From Bacilli bacterium (GTDB lineage Bacteria; Bacillota_I; Bacilli_A; RF39; UBA660): 64,000 nucleotides of DNA. The position numbers and the translations under genes were made by a program. Under the pieces are notes generated by a model that was not told the DNA's origin, searched no databases, and saw only the letters and a program-made list of their open reading frames with translations. Below are positions 32,410 to 40,880 of this stretch, in pieces. Within the stretch, counting starts at the first letter, position 1; every line of letters starts with the position of its first letter. The stretch is from NCBI GenBank assembly GCA_900768815.1, contig CAAGEE010000014.1, positions 1-64,000 on the forward strand. Reading direction: 5' to 3'.

Positions 32410-33501
32410 ATGAGTATATTTGAGAAACTTAAAAATGCTCTATTTGAAGAGGAGTATGTTGAAGTTGAGGAAAAACCAAAGACAAAGAGTATTCCTAAAA
32501 AGAAAGTTTCTTCTAAGGATAAAATTAAAGAAAAGTATAGTAAAAGACATGATTTAGAAGAAGATGAGGAATTAGAGAAGGAAAAACCTGTAGCTAAAAA
32601 GGTTGTTCTTCCTGAGAAAAAGGAAGTTTATGTTGAGGAAGATATTGAATTAACTGATGAGGATTTTGAGATTAAACCTAAAGAAGAAGTCCATAATACT
32701 TTTAAAATGATTGATGATGATGACTTTAGTGTTGATGATACTCCAACTTATTCTACTAGTGAGCCAGAAATAGTTAAGATCATTGATAAGGATGATAGTA
32801 TTCCTCCATATTCGGTTAGTAGAGATAGTAGGGATCAAAAACTATATCCGTCTAAACCTAAGAGTACTGGACCTCATCCATATGGAATTGAAGAAACTCC
32901 ACAAGCTACTGTAAAAGAATATAATAGTTATGAGCAAAAAGAGGAGAAAAGTTATTTTAAACCATCTCCTATAATATCTCCTATTTATGGAATTTTAGAT
33001 AAGAATTATTCTAAAGAAGATATAGTTCCTAAGAGAGAAATTAAATTTACTAGTAGTTTTGTGAGAGATAAAGTTAGTGTTGATGATGTTAGAGAAAAAG
33101 CTTTTGGTAAAACTGATGAGGATAAAAGTACTAAGTCCAGTACAGAAAGTGTTCTTCCTACTTTTGAGATTAAAGATAGTGATTCAAATCTTTTAGTGGA
33201 TTTAAGTTCTGATAATGATAAGCCTGCTGTTAAAGATGTAACAATGGGTGATGCTTTGGAATATTTTCAAGATTTAGGCTTAGAATATAATGTAGACTAT
33301 GTAGATGCTGGAACAAAAGCTACTGGTAGACGAGAGAAGGCTTCTTATAGTGATGATGATATTACAGCGGCTAACTTTAGTGAGGAAGATGAAAATAAAA
33401 ATAAGACAATAGTAGAAAAAAAAGAAGAGAAAAAAGAAGAAGTTACTGATGATGACAACTTATTTGATTTAATCGATTCAATGTATCAGGACCAAGACTA
33501 A
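32410..33501 (+). CDS. Acidic, largely disordered cytoplasmic protein
   Basis: A 363-residue protein with no membrane segment and no cysteine. The composition (Asp, Glu, Lys, Ser, Val) indicates disorder, with alternating acidic and basic blocks. Three short segments look structured or conserved: the N-terminal MSIFEKLKNALFEEE helix, a PSPIISPIYGIL motif (about 185-196) and the C-terminal acidic LFDLIDSMYQDQD. GAGGTGAG precedes the ATG. Position before YtxG/YtxH-like genes suggests an envelope-associated scaffold; this is inference. Confidence 0.65.
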   Translation: MSIFEKLKNALFEEEYVEVEEKPKTKSIPKKKVSSKDKIKEKYSKRHDLEEDEELEKEKPVAKKVVLPEKKEVYVEEDIELTDEDFEIKPKEEVHNTFKMIDDDDFSVDDTPTYSTSEPEIVKIIDKDDSIPPYSVSRDSRDQKLYPSKPKSTGPHPYGIEETPQATVKEYNSYEQKEEKSYFKPSPIISPIYGILDKNYSKEDIVPKREIKFTSSFVRDKVSVDDVREKAFGKTDEDKSTKSSTESVLPTFEIKDSDSNLLVDLSSDNDKPAVKDVTMGDALEYFQDLGLEYNVDYVDAGTKATGRREKASYSDDDITAANFSEEDENKNKTIVEKKEEKKEEVTDDDNLFDLIDSMYQDQD

Positions 33502-33518
33502 TATAAGGAGAAATGGCT

Positions 33519-33821
33519 ATGGATTTATTAAATTTTGTTTTACCTGTATTATTATATTGTGTTGCGATTATACTATTAGTGGTATTAATTATACTAAGTA
33601 TTAAGTTAATTGTTATGCTAAATAAAGTTGATAAGGTAGTTGACAATGTTTCAGATAAGGTTAATTCTTTGAATGGTATATTTTCATTTATTGATAGGAC
33701 TACTGATAGTTTAGCTATGATTAGCGATACTGTTATTAATTCAGTGGCTAGTTTAATATTTAAACTATTTAAAAAAAGAAGAAGAAATAAGAAAAGTGAG
33801 GAGGAATTTGAAGATGAGTAA
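33519..33821 (+). CDS. YtxG/DUF948-like membrane protein
   Basis: A 100-residue protein with one N-terminal membrane segment (about 5-30), an amphipathic helical region (VDKVVDNVSDKVNSLNGIF) and a basic-acidic tail. The layout resembles DUF948/YtxG proteins, which pair with YtxH as here. ATG 33519 is chosen because AAGGAG lies eight bases upstream; ATG 33513 would leave only two bases. It overlaps the YtxH-like gene by eight bases. Confidence 0.6.
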   Translation: MDLLNFVLPVLLYCVAIILLVVLIILSIKLIVMLNKVDKVVDNVSDKVNSLNGIFSFIDRTTDSLAMISDTVINSVASLIFKLFKKRRRNKKSEEEFEDE

Positions 33822-34224
33822 GAAAAAGGGTTGTGGAAAGTTCTTAGTAGGTGCTGCTCTTGGTGCTGGTTTAGGACTTTTATTTGCTCCTAAAAAAGGT
33901 AGTGATATGAGAGAGGACTTAAAAAAGCAACTAGATAAGTTATTAAATCAAATCAAAGATATTGATACTGAAGAAGTAAAGAAGGAATTTGATAAGAGAG
34001 TTAATGAGATAAAAGATGATCTTAATGATTTAGATAAAGAAAAAGTTCTAGACTTAGCAAAAGAAAAAGCTTTAGTATTAAAAGATAAAGCAGAAGATTT
34101 AGTTGATTTAGCTGTTGAAAAGGGTACTCCAGTTTTACAAAAAGCTGCGGAAGAATTAAGAATAAAAGCTATTGCTGTTACTAAAGATGTATTAAAAAAG
34201 CTTGAAAAAGCAGAGAAAAAATAA
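33814..34224 (+). CDS. YtxH-like protein
   Basis: A 136-residue protein with the YtxH signature: a glycine-rich N-terminal hydrophobic segment FLVGAALGAGLGLLFAPKKGSD, here split across residues 10-32, followed by long charged coiled-coil helices. YtxH proteins are general-stress associated in Bacillus, with no defined activity. The start has GAGGAGG upstream and overlaps the preceding gene. Confidence 0.85.
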   Translation: MSKKKGCGKFLVGAALGAGLGLLFAPKKGSDMREDLKKQLDKLLNQIKDIDTEEVKKEFDKRVNEIKDDLNDLDKEKVLDLAKEKALVLKDKAEDLVDLAVEKGTPVLQKAAEELRIKAIAVTKDVLKKLEKAEKK

Positions 34225-34241
34225 GAAAAATAAATTTTTAG

Positions 34242-34269
34242 TTGCATTATTTTAATAGTGTGTTATAAT
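34242..34269 (+). promoter_or_regulatory. Sigma-A promoter of the tyrS T-box transcript
   Basis: TTGCAT, 16 bases, TATAAT with TG at the extended position. Predicted start near 34276. Confidence 0.65.
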
Positions 34270-34275
34270 CTATTT

Positions 34276-34488
34276 ATATTTTCGTTGATTGATAAATCAG
34301 TAGAAATTAATTGTTTATGAAGAGATTTAGTGGTTGGTGGGAACTAAAAGATAATTAATTTTGAATTACACTATCAGGAGAAAAACGTTAGTCGCGTTAA
34401 GATAGAAGAGTGCATAGACTTTAGTCTATGAATTAAGGTGGTACCACGAGTCAATTCGTCCTTATGGATGAGTTGACTCTTTTTTTTG
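34276..34488 (+). promoter_or_regulatory. T-box riboswitch, tyrosine
   Basis: AAGGTGGTACCACG is at 34435-34448, followed by a terminator (GAGTCAA...TTGACTC, then nine T). The specifier is probably TAC (Tyr) at 34367-34369 in TTGAATTACACT, matching tyrS downstream. Between the T-box and tyrS lies a CYTH-domain gene, which is therefore under the same control. Confidence 0.92.
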
Positions 34489-34503
34489 AAGGGAGTGATG
34501 CTT

Positions 34504-35064
34504 TTGCATACTGAGTATGAAGTTAGAGTTTTAGAAATTAACAAAGATGAAGTCATTAAAAAATTGAAGAGTTTGAATGCTACATTTCAATGGGATGCTA
34601 TTCAAAGAAGATATGTATATGATTTCATACCAAAGGTAGATGGTAAATGGATTAGACTTAGAACTAATGGAATTAAATCTACACTTACAATTAAAAATTT
34701 AGTATCTTCAGAAATTGATGGTACACAAGAGTTAGAAATTGAAGTTGATAATTTTGAGAGATGTAACTTAATATTAAAAGAGTTAGGTTATGAACCTAAG
34801 GGTTATCAAGAAAATAGAAGAAGACAATATTTACTTAATGGAGTAGAGATTGATATTGATTCTTGGCCATTACTTCCAGATTATCTAGAAATAGAAGGTC
34901 CTAGTGAGGAAGCTGTGTTTAATACTTTAGAAGTTTTAGGATTTTCTAAGGAAGATAGTACTACTAGAGATGTTGAAGGAATATTCTTAGATTATGGGTA
35001 TAAGTTGGATGAGATTTATGATTTAAAATTAGAAGAAAATAGAAAAGAAGGTTTGGAGGAATAA
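34504..35064 (+). CDS. CYTH-domain protein (class IV cyclase/triphosphatase-like)
   Basis: A 186-residue protein of the CYTH superfamily: N-terminal EYEVRVLEI (the ExExK/R-type signature), WIRLRTN, LTIKN and DIDSWPLLPDYLEIEGPS, which together line the triphosphate tunnel. Members include adenylate cyclases, thiamine triphosphatase and inorganic triphosphatases; the substrate is unknown here. TTG 34504 is preferred because the family signature starts within four residues and GGGAGTGAT has normal spacing; ATG 34498 overlaps that site. It is two bases before tyrS. Confidence 0.85.
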   Translation: MHTEYEVRVLEINKDEVIKKLKSLNATFQWDAIQRRYVYDFIPKVDGKWIRLRTNGIKSTLTIKNLVSSEIDGTQELEIEVDNFERCNLILKELGYEPKGYQENRRRQYLLNGVEIDIDSWPLLPDYLEIEGPSEEAVFNTLEVLGFSKEDSTTRDVEGIFLDYGYKLDEIYDLKLEENRKEGLEE

Positions 35065-35066
35065 AA

Positions 35067-36293
35067 ATGAAAATATTTGATGAATTAAAATGGAGAGGAT
35101 TACTAAAAGATATTAGTAGTCCAGATTTAGAAGAAAAACTTAATAAGGGAGGAATGACATTCTATATTGGAACAGATCCTACTGGGGATAGTTTACATAT
35201 AGGACATTTCTCATCATTTTTAATCTCTAAGAGATTAAAAGATGCAGGACACAATCCAATTTTGTTAGTTGGGGGAGCAACAGGACTTATTGGAGATCCA
35301 AAGCCAGACGCAGAGCGTCCTATGATTACTAAAGAGGAAGTTCAACATAATTTTGAATGTTTAAAAGCTCAGGCGCAAAAATTATTTGGGTTTACTGTTG
35401 TTAATAACTATGATTGGTCTAAGGATCTTAATTTTATAGATTTCTTACGTGACTATGGAAAATTCTTTAATGTTAATTATATGTTAGGTAAAGATACAGT
35501 TGCGAGAAGACTTGAAACTGGTATTACTTATACTGAATTTTCTTACATGATTATGCAAGCACTAGATTTCTGTTGGTTATATGAAAATATGAATTGTGAA
35601 ATGCAAGTTGCTGGACAAGACCAATGGGGAAATATTACTGCTGGAATTGACTTAATTCGTAAAAAACTTGGAAAAGAGGCTTATGGATTTACAATGCCAT
35701 TACTAACTAAGAAAGATGGTACTAAGTTTGGTAAAACTAATGGTAAAGCAATTTGGTTAGATAGAGAGAAAACTTCTCCATATGAGATGTACCAATTCTT
35801 TGTAAATGTTGAAGACGAAAAAGTTATTGATTACTTAAAATTTTTAACATTCTTATCAAAAGAAGAAATTGAGGAATTAGAAGCCAAGAATAAAGAAAAT
35901 CCACATTTAAGAGAAGCTCATAAAAAATTAGCTGAAGAAGTAATTACTTTTGTACATGGACATGAGGCATATGAAGAGGCAGTTAAAATTACTGAGGCAT
36001 TATTTAATGGAAAAGTACGTGATTTGACTGCTCATCAAATCAAAGATGCATTTAATGGAATTGATCCATTTAAAGTTAGTGAAGATACATTATTAGTAGA
36101 GGTATTAGTTAATAATGATATTTGTTCTAGTAAGAGAGAGGCAAGAGAATTCATTACTAATGGATCAATTACTGTAAATGATGAAAAAATTACAGATGTA
36201 GGATTTGTAATTACTAAAGAGGTTTGTATTGGAGATAAGTTCATTATAATACGTCGTGGTAAGAAGAATTACTACATAGGTGTATTTGAATAA
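35067..36293 (+). CDS. tyrS: Tyrosyl-tRNA synthetase
   Basis: A 408-residue class I synthetase: HIGH motif as DSLHIGHF (44-47), KMSKS equivalent as KFGKT (220-224), the AGQDQWGNI tyrosine-site stretch and a C-terminal S4-type RNA-binding domain (about 340-408). Length and order are typical. It lies two bases after the CYTH gene and is controlled by the tyrosine T-box. Confidence 0.97.
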   Translation: MKIFDELKWRGLLKDISSPDLEEKLNKGGMTFYIGTDPTGDSLHIGHFSSFLISKRLKDAGHNPILLVGGATGLIGDPKPDAERPMITKEEVQHNFECLKAQAQKLFGFTVVNNYDWSKDLNFIDFLRDYGKFFNVNYMLGKDTVARRLETGITYTEFSYMIMQALDFCWLYENMNCEMQVAGQDQWGNITAGIDLIRKKLGKEAYGFTMPLLTKKDGTKFGKTNGKAIWLDREKTSPYEMYQFFVNVEDEKVIDYLKFLTFLSKEEIEELEAKNKENPHLREAHKKLAEEVITFVHGHEAYEEAVKITEALFNGKVRDLTAHQIKDAFNGIDPFKVSEDTLLVEVLVNNDICSSKREAREFITNGSITVNDEKITDVGFVITKEVCIGDKFIIIRRGKKNYYIGVFE

Positions 36294-36306
36294 GTAAATT
36301 TACAAT

Positions 36307-36341
36307 AAAGAAAATATAAATTGGTTATATTTTCTTTTTAC
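36307..36341 (+). terminator. Intrinsic terminator after tyrS
   Basis: AAAGAAAATATAA and TTATATTTTCTTT with a five-base loop and T tail. Confidence 0.7.
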
Positions 36342-36364
36342 TTGTGGAAAAAACTTTTTGTTTT

Positions 36365-36373
36365 TGTTATTAT
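36365..36373 (+). promoter_or_regulatory. Extended -10 promoter
   Basis: TGtTATTAT, 23 bases before the GTG start at 36397; weak TGGAAA at 17-base spacing upstream. Confidence 0.45.
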
Positions 36374-36396
36374 GTTATTAGGGTGGGGTGATATAT

Positions 36397-37608
36397 GTGG
36401 ATAAAAGAATTTTAAAGACTTTAAAAGTTATGTTTTTTATTTGTTTTTGTGTTTTACTTGTGGAAGTTTTATATTTTACTTATGTTAGTTTTTTTAGAGA
36501 AAAAAAGTCTATATATTTTGATGGTATAAATGCTGTTGAAATAAATAAGAATAATGATTATGTTACTGTTGGCAGTAATAATAATAATGATATGCATTAT
36601 GAAAAGGCTAAGCTTACTAAGTATAATGCTAAGAAAGAGAGAATTTTTGAAACTTTATATAATAAGGGCTTTAATGGGGCTTTTTTCGATGTTACTATAG
36701 ATGATGGTAATTATATTGCTGTTGGAAGTTATGAGGCAACTGAAGAAGAACATGAAAAGGGTATTAGAGAGGCTTTATTTGTTAAGTATGATAATAATGG
36801 AAAAGTTATATTTGATAAGAGTTTTAAAGCATTGGATGATTCTAAGTTTGTTGGCGTTGAAGTAATAGATGATGGCTATTTAGTAGTGGGGCAAAGTATT
36901 TATAATAATATGACTTTAGGCTTGTCTGAAAAAGGTGGTGCTTATCTAGTAAAGCTAGATAAAGTAGGTAATATTGTATGGAAAAGTAATTATGGTGGTA
37001 ATAAGGCTGCTATATACAATGATGTAGTTGTTTATGATAATTATATTTATGTTACAGGAAGAGATTCTTCTAGAATTGGACTTCTTAATAAATATGATAT
37101 GGATGGTAATTTAGTTAAAAGTGCAGGATATGAGTATACGGATAGTTTGGGATTTACTAGTATGGTTGTATTAGATGATGGTATAGTTGTATCTGGTGCT
37201 AAGAAGAGTGTTGATGAGAAGAATAATTCGATTGTAGATGCACTTTTAGTTAAGTATGATTTTGATTGTAATTATATAAATGAAGTTAGTTATGATGATT
37301 TAGGTATTGAGAGATTTAATAGGGTGATTAAAGATAAAAATAATAATTTACTCGTTGTTGGTAATAAGGTTAGTTCTGATACTAGTGATACATCTATTTT
37401 ATATAATGGAATAATTGGTAAGTATAAGAGTGATTTAACTAGTATAAAGATTGATAATTATGGAGAGCAGGCTGATGATCATTTTACGGATGTTTTATTA
37501 CTTGGGGATAATTATTTAGTTGTTGGTTATGGTTCTTATGAAGATGGTAGTTATTTGGGTAAATTTATTGTTTATAGTGATGCTTTAAAAATATTGGAGG
37601 TTCGATAA
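36397..37608 (+). CDS. Membrane-anchored repeat protein, probable beta-propeller
   Basis: A 403-residue protein: short basic N-terminus, one membrane segment (about 10-32), then an extracytoplasmic region of repeated strands of about 50 residues, each with a phrase such as DDGNYIAVGSYE, DDGYLVVGQS, DDGIVVSGAK or GDNYLVVGYGS. That spacing is typical of beta-propellers. No enzyme motif recognised. GTG 36397 is read with GGGTGGGGTGAT upstream; the ATG two bases earlier is out of frame and stops quickly. It abuts the phosphatase gene. Confidence 0.65.
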   Translation: MDKRILKTLKVMFFICFCVLLVEVLYFTYVSFFREKKSIYFDGINAVEINKNNDYVTVGSNNNNDMHYEKAKLTKYNAKKERIFETLYNKGFNGAFFDVTIDDGNYIAVGSYEATEEEHEKGIREALFVKYDNNGKVIFDKSFKALDDSKFVGVEVIDDGYLVVGQSIYNNMTLGLSEKGGAYLVKLDKVGNIVWKSNYGGNKAAIYNDVVVYDNYIYVTGRDSSRIGLLNKYDMDGNLVKSAGYEYTDSLGFTSMVVLDDGIVVSGAKKSVDEKNNSIVDALLVKYDFDCNYINEVSYDDLGIERFNRVIKDKNNNLLVVGNKVSSDTSDTSILYNGIIGKYKSDLTSIKIDNYGEQADDHFTDVLLLGDNYLVVGYGSYEDGSYLGKFIVYSDALKILEVR

Positions 37609-38162
37609 TGAAAATTACTTTGGTTAGACATGGAGAAACTGATTTTAATAAAGAAGGCAAAATTCAAGGATTATCAAATAATTTATTAAATGATACTGGC
37701 AGAAGACAATGTCGTGATCTTAGAATGCGACTTAGTGACGAACATTTTGATTATTGTTACATGTCTCCGTTAGTTAGAACTGTTGAGACGGCTATGATAC
37801 TTATTGGTGATAGAGTGGAGATGATTCCTGATAAACGTTTAATTGAACGTGATATGGGTGAATTAGAAGGTAAGTCTAGAGATGAATATGATTTTACTAA
37901 GTTTTGGGATTATAATTTGAATTTAGGAGATTATGGTGTTGAAAAAGTACAAGATATTTTTAAAAGATGTCGTGATGTTTTGAATTACATAATAAAAAAA
38001 CATCCTGGTAAGGATATTTTGATTGTATCTCATGGAGCTCCAGTTAGAGCAATGCATCACTTATTAAAAAATAGTGATTTGAATGGTAATTTAAGAAACA
38101 TTGATGTTAAGAATTGTTATTATGAAATTATTGATGTAGATGAAGAGATTATTAAATTATAA
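37608..38162 (+). CDS. Histidine phosphatase (phosphoglycerate mutase-like)
   Basis: A 184-residue member of the histidine phosphatase superfamily with the active-site LVRHGETDFN (His about 8), a conserved MSPLVRTVETA and the second His in IVSHGAPVRA. Short length and lack of mutase-specific insertions suggest a broad-specificity phosphatase like PhoE or GpmB rather than a glycolytic mutase. Its ATG shares one base with the upstream stop (TAATG). Confidence 0.88.
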   Translation: MKITLVRHGETDFNKEGKIQGLSNNLLNDTGRRQCRDLRMRLSDEHFDYCYMSPLVRTVETAMILIGDRVEMIPDKRLIERDMGELEGKSRDEYDFTKFWDYNLNLGDYGVEKVQDIFKRCRDVLNYIIKKHPGKDILIVSHGAPVRAMHHLLKNSDLNGNLRNIDVKNCYYEIIDVDEEIIKL

Positions 38163-38168
38163 ATAAAA

Positions 38169-38198
38169 AGAACACTTTTTGGGAGTGTTCTTAATTTT
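38169..38198. terminator. Bidirectional terminator
   Basis: AAGAACACT and AGTGTTCTT with a six-base loop and A/T-rich flanks, between the phosphatase and rpsD. Confidence 0.8.
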
Positions 38199-38801
38199 TT
38201 ACTTGTTGTAGAATTCAACGATTAATGCTTCATTAATATCAGCATTAAGTTCATTTCTTTCAGGTAATCTTACAAATGTTGCTTCTTTCTTATTTTCATC
38301 ATAAGTTATGAAATCAACACGTTTTGTGATTTTTGATAATGCTTCTTCAACTACTTTTAAGTTTTTGTCATCTTCTTTAAGAGAGATAACATCTCCAACT
38401 TTAACTCTGTATGATGGAATATCAACTTTTTTACCATTAACAGTTACGTGTCCATGGTTAACAAGTTGTCTTGCACCACGACGAGTAGAAGCAAATCCAG
38501 CACGGTAAACTAAGTTATCTAAACGAGATTCAAGTAATCTTAAGAAGTTAGTACCATGAATACCTTGTAATTTAGCTGCTTCATCGAAAGTTTTTCTGAA
38601 TTGTCTTTCGTTTAATCCATACATGAAACGAACTTTTTGTTTTTCTTTTAATTGAGTTCCGTAATCAGATAATTTACCTTTACGATCTTTTCCATGTTGT
38701 CCTGGACCATATGGACGACGAGCTAATTCTTTACCTGTTTCAGTAATAGAGAAACCAACACGACGAGCTTGTTTATAATTAGGACCTGTATATCTTGCCA
38801 T
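38199..38801 (-). CDS. rpsD: 30S ribosomal protein S4
   Basis: A 200-residue S4, as usual for Firmicutes. Family segments include KLSDYGTQLKEKQKVRFMYG, NFLRLLESRLDN and RRGARQLVNHGHVTVNGKKVDIPS read in pieces; the S4 RNA-binding domain covers about 90-155. S4 starts assembly of the 16S 5' domain and often represses its own gene. As in Bacillus the gene stands alone and has a long leader. Codon use and binding site (AAAGGAG) suggest high expression. Confidence 0.98.
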   Translation of the reverse strand: MARYTGPNYKQARRVGFSITETGKELARRPYGPGQHGKDRKGKLSDYGTQLKEKQKVRFMYGLNERQFRKTFDEAAKLQGIHGTNFLRLLESRLDNLVYRAGFASTRRGARQLVNHGHVTVNGKKVDIPSYRVKVGDVISLKEDDKNLKVVEEALSKITKRVDFITYDENKKEATFVRLPERNELNADINEALIVEFYNK

Positions 38802-38958
38802 AATTAATTCTCCTTTCTTTATTTTTGCAATTTACTGAAATTATTTAGTCATATCTTAGGGAGTTTTTCGCTTTTTCGCATAAACAGCAATAGTTACTAA
38901 ACACTATATGAAAAACACTTTAAAATATTCTAAATCCGCTGTTTCAAGTTAATTTGCA
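38802..38958 (-). promoter_or_regulatory. Long rpsD leader, probable S4 autoregulatory element
   Basis: About 157 nt of untranslated leader, unusual in this genome. AAACAGC near its 5' end pairs with GCTGTTT about 50 bases later, closing a domain with further pairs inside, followed by GCG-AAAAA-GCG-type repeats. Firmicutes rpsD genes are known to carry an S4-binding leader; I infer the same here without a family match. Confidence 0.5.
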
Positions 38959-38964
38959 TTTATA

Positions 38965-38993
38965 ATTATAGGGTAAATATGTTGATATGTCAA
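38965..38993 (-). promoter_or_regulatory. Consensus sigma-A promoter of rpsD
   Basis: On the minus strand TTGACA, 17 bases, TATAAT: a perfect match to both hexamers. Confidence 0.85.
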
Positions 38994-39090
38994 GGAATTT
39001 TAGATATGGTCAAATAAAATTTAATAAAAATGTAGAAAAATGACACATTATTGTGTTAAAATGTACTTATACTATGATAGAGGTGAGGAT

Positions 39091-40800
39091 ATGGATGGGC
39101 AATATTTAATTATCGGTTCGGCTGTTGTTATTGCGCTAGTTATTGTTATTGTTATTCTTCACTTTATTAGACAATTTGAAATGAAATATTATCGAGATAA
39201 GATAAAAGAATTAGAAAAACAAAGAAATATTGTGGCTAGCACACCAGTGCTTTTAGAATTGTCTAAAGTTGAACCAATTATCAAAAATGATAAAATGGAA
39301 GAAAAATATAACAAATGGCAAGATGAATTTGTTTTTATAAAAGAAAATAGATTGACTTTAATTGATGATATGTTGATAGATTTGGATATTTATATAGATA
39401 AAAGGGATTATAAGTCTTGTGGATACTCTATGGCTAAAATAGAAATGGAGATTTATAAAGTAAGGGAAGCAGCAGATCATTTGTTAGAAGAAATTAAAGA
39501 TATTACTTTGAGTGAAGAAAAGTATAGAGCTATTGTTACTAAGTTGAAGACTAAGTATAGAGAACTTAATAAAGATTTCCAAGATCATAAAAATTTGTAT
39601 GAGCAAATGCAAGAACCTATTTCTTTACAATTAGAGAATATAGAAAGAAGATTTTTAGATTTTGAAAAAGTAATGGATGATAATGATTATGCAGAGGTTG
39701 TACATATAGTTAAAGCACTTGATACAATGATTGAACATATAGAGATTATTGTAAAAGAAGTACCTGATGTTTTGCTTATGGCAAATCAAATTATTCCAAA
39801 GAGAGTAAAAGAAGTAAAAGAAAATTATGATGAGATGATTGAGTTAGGATTTCCACTCGATTACTTAAATATTGATTATAACTTAGATGAAATTAATAAA
39901 AATGTTGAGGGTATTTTAGATAAAGTTAATGTTTTAAATCTAGAAGGATGTATGTTTGATTTAAAGACTATGTTAGAGTACTTAGATTCGTTATTTATTG
40001 ATTTTGAAAAAGAGAGATTAGCACGAAAAGTTTATGAAGAAGTTGAAAATGACTTTGCTAAAAAGATAGAGAAGACTAACAAATTAGTTTGTGATGTTTA
40101 TGAACAACTTGACGATATTAAAAAATTATATGATTTAAATGATGAAGATGTAGAGATTATACATAATGTTAATAAGAGTTTAGTAGTTATTAATGATGAT
40201 TATAAAAAAATGTTATCTAAGGTTGCTGCTAAAAGCTCTCCGTATACAATGCTTAATAAAGAGATTGAAGATTTGACTATTAGACTAAGTAATATGGAAG
40301 AAGAGTTAGATAGTTCTTTAAAATCTCTTGGTAATATGTATGAAGATGAAGTAAGGGCTAGAGAACAATTGAAAGAGATACAAGAATTCTTAAAGCAATG
40401 TAAAAATAAGATGAGAACTTATAAGTTGCCTGTTATTACAGATAATTACTTTGTACAATTATCAGAGGCAAATGAGGCAATAGAAGAAGTTAAGAAAGAA
40501 TTGGATAAAAAACCAATAGTTATTAATATATTAAATACAAGAGTTGATACAGCAAGAGATTTAGTTTTAAAACTTTATAATACAACTAATGAAATGGTTA
40601 GAATGGCACAATGTGCAGAGATTGCAATTGTATATGGTAATAGATATAGAGATTATGATGAAGTTGATGCTGGACTTGATGATGCTAGAGTTAAGTTTTT
40701 TGCAGGCGACTATAAAAAGGCTTTAGATTTAGCAATTAGAACGATATCTTTAGTAGATGAAGATATAACTAAAAAATTATTTAATAATGAAGGATATTAA
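39091..40800 (+). CDS. ezrA: Septation ring regulator EzrA
   Basis: A 569-residue protein with one N-terminal membrane segment (about 8-25) and a long chain of spectrin-like helical bundles and coiled coils, the EzrA layout and length. Segments such as KWQDEFVFIKENRL and DLAIRTISLVDE near the C-terminus are consistent. EzrA binds FtsZ at the membrane and tunes Z-ring assembly. ATG 39091 follows AGGTGAGGAT. A candidate promoter is TTGTGT-16-TATGAT (39051-39078). Confidence 0.85.
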   Translation: MDGQYLIIGSAVVIALVIVIVILHFIRQFEMKYYRDKIKELEKQRNIVASTPVLLELSKVEPIIKNDKMEEKYNKWQDEFVFIKENRLTLIDDMLIDLDIYIDKRDYKSCGYSMAKIEMEIYKVREAADHLLEEIKDITLSEEKYRAIVTKLKTKYRELNKDFQDHKNLYEQMQEPISLQLENIERRFLDFEKVMDDNDYAEVVHIVKALDTMIEHIEIIVKEVPDVLLMANQIIPKRVKEVKENYDEMIELGFPLDYLNIDYNLDEINKNVEGILDKVNVLNLEGCMFDLKTMLEYLDSLFIDFEKERLARKVYEEVENDFAKKIEKTNKLVCDVYEQLDDIKKLYDLNDEDVEIIHNVNKSLVVINDDYKKMLSKVAAKSSPYTMLNKEIEDLTIRLSNMEEELDSSLKSLGNMYEDEVRAREQLKEIQEFLKQCKNKMRTYKLPVITDNYFVQLSEANEAIEEVKKELDKKPIVINILNTRVDTARDLVLKLYNTTNEMVRMAQCAEIAIVYGNRYRDYDEVDAGLDDARVKFFAGDYKKALDLAIRTISLVDEDITKKLFNNEGY

Positions 40801-40844
40801 AAACAAAAATAAGGACTGGTTATGGACTTAGTTCTTGTTTTTTT
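40801..40844 (+). terminator. Intrinsic terminator after ezrA
   Basis: AAGGACT and AGTTCTT with extra flanking A/T pairs and eight T. Confidence 0.6.
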
Positions 40845-40880
40845 ATGAGTTTTTGTGATAAAATAGCGCTGGTGATGAAA

